Positions 1-5,270 of a stretch of 5,270 nucleotides of DNA are shown here, in pieces; the stretch's first letter is position 1; every line of letters begins with the position of its first letter. The notes below the pieces were generated by a model. That model saw only the letters and a list, made by a program, of their open reading frames with translations. It made no database searches and was not told where the DNA came from. The stretch is from an uncultured Chloroflexota bacterium (GTDB taxonomy: Bacteria > Chloroflexota > Limnocylindria > Limnocylindrales > CSP1-4): contig CAIYQJ010000210.1 of NCBI GenBank assembly GCA_903928275.1, positions 1 to 5,270 on the forward strand. The letters are read 5' to 3'. A program made the translations under genes and the position numbers.

Positions 1-1544
1 CGGCGCTCCTCGGCCTCCCGGAGGCGACGGTCCGCGTCACGCAGGTCGCGACCGGCGGCGCCTTCGGCGGCAAGGAGGACCTCTCCGTCCAGGGCCAGAC
101 CGCGCTCCTCGCCCACGTCATCGGGCGCCCTGTCCTCCTCGCCCTGTCGCGACCGGAGAGCCTCCGCCTTCACCCCAAGCGCCACGCCATGACCCTCGAC
201 TACGAGGTCGGCTGCGACGCAGAGGGCCGGCTCGTCGCGGTGCGCGCCCGGATCATCGGGGACACCGGTGCCTATGCGAGCGTCGGGGCCAAGGTCCTCG
301 AGCGCGCGGCGGGCCACGCGTGTGGTGCCTACCGCGTCCCGAACGTCGACGTCGAGGCCCGCACCGTGTACACGAACAACCCGCCGGCGGGCGCCTTCCG
401 CGGCTTCGGCGTCCCCCAGGCGACCTTCGCGATCGACGGGCTCCTCGACAGGCTCGCCGAGCGCGTCGGCATCGACGGCTGGGAGATCCGCTGGCGCAAC
501 GCGCTTCGCGTCGGGGATCGCTTCGGGACGGGCCAGGTCCTGGGCCCGGGCGTCGGCCTCGAGAAGACGCTCCTCGCCGTGCGCGACGCGTACCGCGGGG
601 CCCGCTTCGCGGGGATCGGCTGCGGTGCGAAGAACGTGGGCATCGGCAACGGGATGGTCGAGCGTGGGCGCGCGATCCTGCGGCCCGAGGCGGACGGGAC
701 CCTGACGCTCTGGCATTCGTGGACCGAGATGGGCCAGGGGGTCCACACGGTCTTCGCCCAGGTCGTGGCCGAGGAGGTCGGCGTCGACCCGGCCGCGGTC
801 CGCGTGCTCGTCGACACGGAGCGCGAGCTCGACACCGGCGAGACGACAGCGTCGCGGGCCACCACCCTCGGGGGGCAGGCGGTCGCCGACGCGGCCCGAC
901 GGCTGCGCGCGGCCCTGGATGCCCTCGGTCCCGGCGCGCTGCCGCGCGACCTCGCGGGCCGCGAGTACGAGGGGGAGTTCGTCGTCGACTGGACCACGCC
1001 GATCGGGGAGGGGATCGCGGATCCGGTGACCCACCTCGCGTACGGCTGGGCCACGCAGGTCGTCATCCTCGACGACGGGGGTCGTCTCGCACGCGTCGTG
1101 GCGGCACACGACGTGGGCCGGGCGATGAATCCGACTCTTCTCGAGGGCCAGGTCGAAGGCGGCGTCCACATGGGCCTGGGGCTGGCGCTCGGCGAGGCGT
1201 TCGTCACGGAAGGCGCGGTCCCCGTCACCGACACGCTGCGGTCTCTCGGGATCCTGCCGGCCGCCGCGATGCCCCCGGTGGAGGTGATCATCGTGGAGGA
1301 GGCCCAGCCCGAGGGTCCGTACGGCGCCAAGGGCGCCGGCGAGGCCGTGCTCGTCCCGACGCCGGCCGCGGTCGCGGGCGCGCTGTTCGCCTTCGACGGC
1401 GTGCGACGGACCGCGCTCCCGATGCGCGACTCGGCCGCCGCCCGGGCTGCGCTGCCGCGGGTGGACCTCCTGCCGCGCGCCGGCGATGCCCCGGCGAGCT
1501 CGGGCCGCGCGCCGCGCGCCTCGGACCGGGGAGGCCGGCCGTGA
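1..1544 (+). CDS. Xanthine dehydrogenase-family molybdopterin-binding (large) subunit, XdhD-like, 5'-partial
   Basis: C-terminal part (about 513 residues, first full codon at base 3) of a molybdenum hydroxylase catalytic subunit, a cytoplasmic enzyme family that hydroxylates purines and other N-heterocycles or aldehydes using water. The reading frame is open from the left edge, well upstream of the first internal ATG at 189, so that ATG is not the start. Visible family motifs, numbered from the first full codon: GGAFGGKE at residues 18-25 (cofactor binding; its Glu corresponds to bovine XDH Glu802), AFRGFG at 131-136 (Arg133 matches bovine Arg880), EMGQGVHT around residue 245 (molybdopterin contact), DTGETTASR near 277-285, and KGAGE at 443-447, whose Glu447 matches the catalytic base bovine Glu1261. 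The active site therefore looks intact. Family members are usually 750-950 aa, so roughly 230 or more residues are missing, possibly including an N-terminal 2Fe-2S domain as in E. coli XdhD. The TTASR stretch and the ssnA/ygfK neighbours favour the XdhD or selenium-dependent hydroxylase branch over classical xanthine dehydrogenase; this is inference. The last ~22 residues are an Ala/Arg/Gly-rich tail. Confidence 0.93.
   Translation, partial: ALLGLPEATVRVTQVATGGAFGGKEDLSVQGQTALLAHVIGRPVLLALSRPESLRLHPKRHAMTLDYEVGCDAEGRLVAVRARIIGDTGAYASVGAKVLERAAGHACGAYRVPNVDVEARTVYTNNPPAGAFRGFGVPQATFAIDGLLDRLAERVGIDGWEIRWRNALRVGDRFGTGQVLGPGVGLEKTLLAVRDAYRGARFAGIGCGAKNVGIGNGMVERGRAILRPEADGTLTLWHSWTEMGQGVHTVFAQVVAEEVGVDPAAVRVLVDTERELDTGETTASRATTLGGQAVADAARRLRAALDALGPGALPRDLAGREYEGEFVVDWTTPIGEGIADPVTHLAYGWATQVVILDDGGRLARVVAAHDVGRAMNPTLLEGQVEGGVHMGLGLALGEAFVTEGAVPVTDTLRSLGILPAAAMPPVEVIIVEEAQPEGPYGAKGAGEAVLVPTPAAVAGALFAFDGVRRTALPMRDSAAARAALPRVDLLPRAGDAPASSGRAPRASDRGGRP
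1528..1534 (+). promoter_or_regulatory. Shine-Dalgarno of the amidohydrolase gene
   Basis: GGGGAGG lies 9 nt before the ATG at 1544 (6 nt before an in-frame GTG at 1541), inside the end of the upstream gene. It supports a genuine start here. With the TGATG stop/start overlap it suggests translational coupling. The GTG at 1541 would give a 4-base GTGA overlap and add one residue, so the choice between the two starts does not change the protein meaningfully. Confidence 0.65.
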
Positions 1545-2566
1545 TGGCGGCGGTCACGCCGGGTCTCGTCTGCGCCCACCACCACCTGTACTCGGCGCTC
1601 GCCCGGGGGATGCCGGCGCCGCCCAGGGCCCCCACGAGCTTCCAGGAGATCCTCGAGCAGGTCTGGTGGCGGCTCGACACGGCGCTCGACCTGGAGATGA
1701 TCCGCTGGTCGGCCATGCTCGGCGCCCTCGAGGCGCTCGAGAGCGGCACCACCGCGATCGTCGACCACCACGAATCCCCCAACGCCATCGAGGGCAGCCT
1801 GGACGTGATCGCCGAGGCGTGCGCCGAGGTCGGGGTCCGGTCGCTGCTCGCCTATGGCATCACCGACCGCCACGGACCCGACGGCGCCCGGCGGGGCCTC
1901 GCCGAGAACGAGCGCTTCATCCGGGCCGGCGGTCGCGGCCTCGTGGGCGTCCACGCCGCCTTCACGTGCTCGGATGGCTCACTCCACGCGGCAGCCGCCC
2001 TGGCCGAGGACCTCGGGGTCGGCGTCCACGTCCACGTCTGCGAGGGGATCGAAGACATCGACGCGCCGCGCCGCCTCGCCGGCCTCACGCGCGACGACTG
2101 GCTGCTCGCCCATTGCGTCCACCTGCCCACGGACCACGCGCTGCAGGGCACCATCGCGCACAACCCGATGTCGAACCTGAACAACGCGGTCGGGTACGCC
2201 GATCCGGCGCGCTTCTCGAACCCGGTCGCGCTCGGCACGGACGGGATCGGCGGGAACGTCCTGGAGTCGTTCAGGCTGGCGTACGTCATGGAGCGCTCGG
2301 CGGACGTCACGTGCGGCCCGGACACGGCCTGGACGTGGCTCGAGACCGGGTGGGGCCTCGTGCCCGAGGCGCGCGCCGACGAGGTGACGTGGTCGTACGA
2401 CCCGATGGACCCGTGGCACGTCGCCTTCACCCCCGGGATCATCCCGCGCCGGATCACCATCGACGGCGAGGTGGTCTTCGCCGACGGCCGGCCGACGCGC
2501 GTCGACGCAGACGAGATCCGCGCCCGGGCTCGCGAGCAGGCGGTCCGGCTGCACGCCCGCCTCTGA
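1544..2566 (+). CDS. ssnA: SsnA-like metal-dependent amidohydrolase, compact form
   Basis: 340-aa cytosolic member of the amidohydrolase superfamily (SsnA / AtzA-TrzN / guanine deaminase group), which hydrolyses C-N bonds, usually deaminating an aromatic ring with one metal ion. SsnA hallmarks: PGLVCAHHHLYS at residues 6-17, ARGMPAPPRAPTSF at 20-33, WWRLDTALD at 41-49, VDHHESPNAIEGSLDVIAEA at 73-92. Expected metal and catalytic residues are all present: His12 and His14 (HxH), His164 and Glu167 (HVCE), His190 (AHCVH), Asp233 (GTDG). NPMSNLNNAVG at 207-217 is also typical. The C-terminal strand (ITIDGEVVFADGRP) resembles the end of family members. SsnA is usually about 440 aa; this protein lacks the ~50-residue N-terminal strands and is shortened in the segment after Asp233. 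The ATG at 1544 overlaps the upstream stop by one base and follows a good ribosome binding site; upstream sequence in this frame is a shadow of the Mo-hydroxylase gene. E. coli ssnA sits between ygfK and the ygfM-xdhD genes, matching this setting. The substrate is unknown; an amino-purine or purine-derived ring is inferred from context. Confidence 0.88.
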   Translation: MAAVTPGLVCAHHHLYSALARGMPAPPRAPTSFQEILEQVWWRLDTALDLEMIRWSAMLGALEALESGTTAIVDHHESPNAIEGSLDVIAEACAEVGVRSLLAYGITDRHGPDGARRGLAENERFIRAGGRGLVGVHAAFTCSDGSLHAAAALAEDLGVGVHVHVCEGIEDIDAPRRLAGLTRDDWLLAHCVHLPTDHALQGTIAHNPMSNLNNAVGYADPARFSNPVALGTDGIGGNVLESFRLAYVMERSADVTCGPDTAWTWLETGWGLVPEARADEVTWSYDPMDPWHVAFTPGIIPRRITIDGEVVFADGRPTRVDADEIRARAREQAVRLHARL

Positions 2567-2624
2567 GGTATCGCCGGTCCGCCCGGCCCCATCCACGTCC
2601 GATCACGGCGACGAGGGATCACGG
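2567..2624 (+). other. 58-bp spacer between ssnA-like and ygfK-like genes
   Basis: Only substantial intergenic gap in the window. It contains the ribosome binding site of the next gene, an 8-base direct repeat GATCACGG (2601-2608 and 2617-2624), and a weak GCCGG/CCGGC hairpin (2573-2577 with 2583-2587). No convincing promoter or terminator is visible, consistent with read-through in one operon. Confidence 0.6.
2613..2617 (+). promoter_or_regulatory. Shine-Dalgarno of the ygfK-like gene
   Basis: GAGGG ends 7 nt before the ATG at 2625. It decides this start over the next in-frame ATG at 2652, which would cut off the conserved-looking N-terminus beginning MSDRFHPLSMEQL. Confidence 0.6.
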
Positions 2625-5270
2625 ATGTCCGACCGTTTCCATCCCCTCTCGATGGAACAGCTCACCGACTGGGCCTTCACCGAGCTGGAGCAGAGGGGCT
2701 CGCTCTTCAACGTGCCCCGGTCCGCCTTCTTCGTCCCCCGGACCGACCATCGCTATCGCCGCCGCGAGCACGGCGTGGAGCTCGACACGCCGTTCGGGGT
2801 CGCGGCCGGGCCCCACACGCAGATGGCCCAGAACATCATCGCTTCGTGGCTCGTGGGTGCCCGGCTCATCGAGCTGAAGACGGTCCAGACCCTCGACGAG
2901 CTCGAGGTCCACAAGCCCTGCATCGACGTCACCGACGAGGGCTACAACGTCGAGTGGTCCCAGGAGCTCAAGGTCCACGAGTCGTTCGACGAGTACCTGC
3001 GGGCCTGGGTCCTCATCCACGCGCTTCACCACGCGTTCCACTGGCCCGGGGAGCGCCCCGGCATCGTCTTCAACATGAGCGTCGGGTACGACCTCGCGGG
3101 GATCCTCCGGCCGAACGTCCAGTGGTATCTCGACGCGATGGCGGACGCCTCGGCACACCTGCCGGCGTACGTCGACGTCGTCGCGCGGCGCTACCCGGCG
3201 GTCCGCGAGATCGACATCCCCGCCCGCCTGTCGGAGACGGTCACGCTGTCGACGATGCACGGGTGCCCGCCGGCCGAGATCGAGCAGATCTCGCTCTACC
3301 TGCTCGAGGACCGCGGCCTGCGGACATCGGTCAAGTGCAACCCCACGCTCCTGGGTGCCGAGCGGGTGCGGGGGATCGTCAACGGCGACCTCGGGTTCAC
3401 GGACGTGCCGATCCCGGACGAGGCCTTCGGGCACGACCTCGCGCTCGCCGACGCGGTCCCGATGTTCCGCCGGCTCCGGCTGGCTGCTGCCGGTCGCGGT
3501 CTCACGTTCGGCCTCAAGCTGTCGAACACCCTCGAGGTGGAGAACCGGCGCGCCGTCTTCGACCAGGACGCCACGATGTACATGTCCGGCCGGGCGCTCC
3601 ACGCCGTCACGGTGAACCTCGCGGCGACGCTCGCGGGGGAGCTCGAGGGCGACCTGCCGCTCTCGTTCGCCGGCGGTGCCGACTGCTTCAACGTGGCGGA
3701 TCTGCTCGGTGCCGGCATGCGCACCGTCACCGTCTGCTCGGACCTGCTCGCGTCGGGCGGCTACCTGCGGATGCTCCAGTACCCGGAGAAGGTGGACGAG
3801 GCCTTCGACGCTGTCGGGGCGCTCGACACGGCCGACTTCATCCGCCGGACCGCAGGCGCGGGCGGGTTCCAGGGCGAGGCCGACGACGTCGTCGCCTGCG
3901 CGCGGTGGAACCTGCGCGCATACGCGGACATGGTCCGCCGCGACCCGCGCTACCGGAAGGACACGTTGCGGACGGATCGGTCCAAGACGCCGCGCCGCCT
4001 GGAGCTCTTCGACTGCATCGCGGCGCCGTGCCTCGACGCGTGCCCGGTGGACCAGCAGGTGCCGCGGTACATGGCCGCGGTCCGTGCCGGCGACCTCCGC
4101 GAGGCCGTCCGGATCACGCGGCTGGACAACCCGCTGCCGGCGGTCCTCGGCCGCGTCTGCGACCACCCGTGCGAGGACACGTGCATCCGCACCCACCTCG
4201 ACCAGCCGCTGGCGATCCGCCAGGTGAAGCGGTTCATCATGGATCAGGAGGCGGCGCTCGCGCCCCCGGCGGCCGGGCCTGCAGCGAGCGCGCCACAGTC
4301 GGCCGAGGCCGCGACGAACGCAGGGATCGGCACCAAGTCCGCGGCGCCGCCGCGGGTGGCGATCATCGGGGCCGGACCGGCCGGCCTCGCGGCCGCGGAG
4401 TGGCTGGCCCGGGCCGGTGTCCATGCCACGGTCTTCGAGGAGCGGCCCTTCGCCGGCGGCATGGTCGGCGGGGTGATCCCCACGTACCGGTTGCCGCAGG
4501 CGCAGCTCGACCAGGACCTCGGCGTCCTCGAGCGCGTCGGGGTCGAGATCCGCTACGGCCAGCGCGCCGGCCCTGAGGTCACGGTCCAAGGCCTGCGTGC
4601 CGATGGGTTCGCCGCGGTCTTCGTGGCCGTGGGTGCCCAGCGCCCGAAGGCCCTCGACCTGCCGGGCGAGGAGGCCCACGGCGTGATCGACGGCGTGACC
4701 TTCCTCCGGAGCGTGCGAGAGGACCGGCCCATGGCCATCGGGGCACGGGTCGGCGTCGTCGGTGCCGGCGACACCGCGATGGACTGCGCGCGCTCGGCGC
4801 GCCGCCAGGGTGCCACGTCGGTATCGCTCGTCTACCGACGGAGCATCGATGCGATGCCGGCCGATCCGGACGAGATCCAGGCCGTCCGCGACGAGGGCAT
4901 CGCGATCGTGGAGATGGCGCGGCCCGTCGGCCTCCGCGTCGAGGACGGCGGGCTGGCGGGGCTGGCCTGCACCCGGACCGAATACCGCGGCGACCGGGAT
5001 GCTGCCGGCCGCAGGATCCCCCACGACGTCCCGGGATCCGGGTTCGAGATCGACCTGGACACGCTCATCGTCGCGATCGGCCAGGAGGCGGCGCTCGGCC
5101 TCTTCGGCGACCGTCCCCCGGACCTGACGCCGGCCGGCTTCATCGCGGTGGACCCGGCGACCGGCGAGACGTCCGTCCCGGGCGTCTACGCCGGTGGCGA
5201 CGTCGCCGGTCGCGGGCCCGCGTCGGTCGTCCGGGCCGCCGCGGACGGGAAGCGCGCCGCCGCGGCCATC
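2625..5270 (+). CDS. ygfK: YgfK-like flavo-iron-sulfur oxidoreductase ('putative selenate reductase subunit'), 3'-partial
   Basis: 882 codons open from the ATG to the right edge; E. coli YgfK is about 1030 aa, so roughly 150 residues, including the expected C-terminal ferredoxin domain, lie outside. Domain order: (a) residues ~1-440, a TIM-barrel domain related to the FMN domain of dihydropyrimidine/dihydroorotate dehydrogenases, with FGVAAGPHTQ (57-66), LIELKTVQT (81-89), STMHGCPPAEIEQIS (209-223, Cys214 a candidate catalytic residue), VKCNPTLLG (236-244) and GGADCFNVADLLGAGMRTV (350-368). (b) ~455-540, a GltD-type Fe-S domain with Cys464, 469, 473 and Cys512, 516, 520. (c) 541-576, an Ala/Pro-rich linker. 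(d) 577-882, a GltD-like FAD/NAD(P)H domain: GAGPAG at 582-587 (FAD), GAGDTA at 713-718 (GxGxxA, NAD(P)H), VYRR at 736-739 (Arg pair often linked to NADPH preference), and YAGGDVAGRGPASVV at 855-869 (FAD). The likely role is electron transfer between NAD(P)H and a substrate or partner such as the co-encoded Mo-hydroxylase. The selenate reductase label is a historical genetic name; a role in heterocycle catabolism is inferred from domain make-up and neighbours. Confidence 0.92.
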   Translation, partial: MSDRFHPLSMEQLTDWAFTELEQRGSLFNVPRSAFFVPRTDHRYRRREHGVELDTPFGVAAGPHTQMAQNIIASWLVGARLIELKTVQTLDELEVHKPCIDVTDEGYNVEWSQELKVHESFDEYLRAWVLIHALHHAFHWPGERPGIVFNMSVGYDLAGILRPNVQWYLDAMADASAHLPAYVDVVARRYPAVREIDIPARLSETVTLSTMHGCPPAEIEQISLYLLEDRGLRTSVKCNPTLLGAERVRGIVNGDLGFTDVPIPDEAFGHDLALADAVPMFRRLRLAAAGRGLTFGLKLSNTLEVENRRAVFDQDATMYMSGRALHAVTVNLAATLAGELEGDLPLSFAGGADCFNVADLLGAGMRTVTVCSDLLASGGYLRMLQYPEKVDEAFDAVGALDTADFIRRTAGAGGFQGEADDVVACARWNLRAYADMVRRDPRYRKDTLRTDRSKTPRRLELFDCIAAPCLDACPVDQQVPRYMAAVRAGDLREAVRITRLDNPLPAVLGRVCDHPCEDTCIRTHLDQPLAIRQVKRFIMDQEAALAPPAAGPAASAPQSAEAATNAGIGTKSAAPPRVAIIGAGPAGLAAAEWLARAGVHATVFEERPFAGGMVGGVIPTYRLPQAQLDQDLGVLERVGVEIRYGQRAGPEVTVQGLRADGFAAVFVAVGAQRPKALDLPGEEAHGVIDGVTFLRSVREDRPMAIGARVGVVGAGDTAMDCARSARRQGATSVSLVYRRSIDAMPADPDEIQAVRDEGIAIVEMARPVGLRVEDGGLAGLACTRTEYRGDRDAAGRRIPHDVPGSGFEIDLDTLIVAIGQEAALGLFGDRPPDLTPAGFIAVDPATGETSVPGVYAGGDVAGRGPASVVRAAADGKRAAAAI

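Noticed and set aside
320..1543. In-frame upstream extension of the amidohydrolase to base 320
   Set aside because: The extension is Arg/Gly-rich out-of-frame translation of the Mo-hydroxylase gene with no SsnA-like strands; the ribosome binding site supports the ATG at 1544.
329..1954. 541-codon minus-strand open frame across the first two genes
   Set aside because: Low-complexity Arg/Ser/Pro/Ala composition, and it crosses the boundary of two well-supported plus-strand genes.
2573..2587. GCCGG/CCGGC hairpin after the ssnA-like stop as a terminator
   Set aside because: Only a 5-bp stem with a 5-base loop and no T-run; such pairs are frequent by chance at this GC content, and the next gene follows at once.
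2846..4576. 576-codon plus-strand open frame overlapping the ygfK-like gene
   Set aside because: Arg/Pro/Ala-rich out-of-frame reading of the true coding sequence, which is in the frame starting at 2625.
2619..5024. 801-codon open frame on the minus strand across the ygfK-like gene
   Set aside because: It is antisense to a gene with clear FAD, NAD(P)H and Fe-S motifs. Its translation is Arg/Asp/Val/Gly-rich with no recognisable domain, as expected for a GC-rich antisense shadow.
1..5270. CRISPR arrays, tRNA/rRNA genes, insertion sequences
   Set aside because: No regularly spaced repeats, RNA gene signatures, transposase-like protein or terminal inverted repeats were seen; nearly all bases are inside the three genes.

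Overview
This is a very GC-rich window with strong G/C preference at codon third positions. It comes from a bacterium such as a Chloroflexota or actinobacterial-type lineage; the lineage is a guess from base composition only. Coding density is nearly complete. Three genes lie on the + strand in one apparent operon, and the first and last are cut by the window edges.

Layout: (1) Bases 1-1544 hold the C-terminal ~513 residues of a molybdenum hydroxylase large subunit of the xanthine dehydrogenase family, resembling the XdhD / 'selenate reductase molybdenum-binding subunit' type. (2) Bases 1544-2566 hold a compact SsnA-like metal-dependent amidohydrolase of 340 aa. Its ATG overlaps the previous stop by one base and has a strong Shine-Dalgarno sequence. 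(3) Bases 2567-2624 are a 58-bp spacer with a ribosome binding site. (4) Bases 2625-5270 are the first 882 codons of a YgfK-like flavo-iron-sulfur oxidoreductase ('putative selenate reductase subunit'), which runs off the right edge. This third gene is open from its ATG to the last base. Large open frames on the opposite strand and in other frames are GC-rich shadows.

How the genes may work together: xdhD, ssnA and ygfK are neighbours in E. coli, and such clusters are associated with purine/urate-type heterocycle catabolism (the older 'selenate reductase' name is historical). A plausible inferred division of labour is that the Mo-hydroxylase oxidises the ring, SsnA hydrolyses an amino group or ring amide, and YgfK does NAD(P)H-linked redox chemistry with a dihydropyrimidine-dehydrogenase-like domain. 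The substrate cannot be fixed from the sequence.

Points that stand out are the amidohydrolase that begins almost directly at its HxH metal motif, the gene order reversed relative to E. coli, and the rearranged domain order and reduced Fe-S ligand set of the YgfK-like protein.
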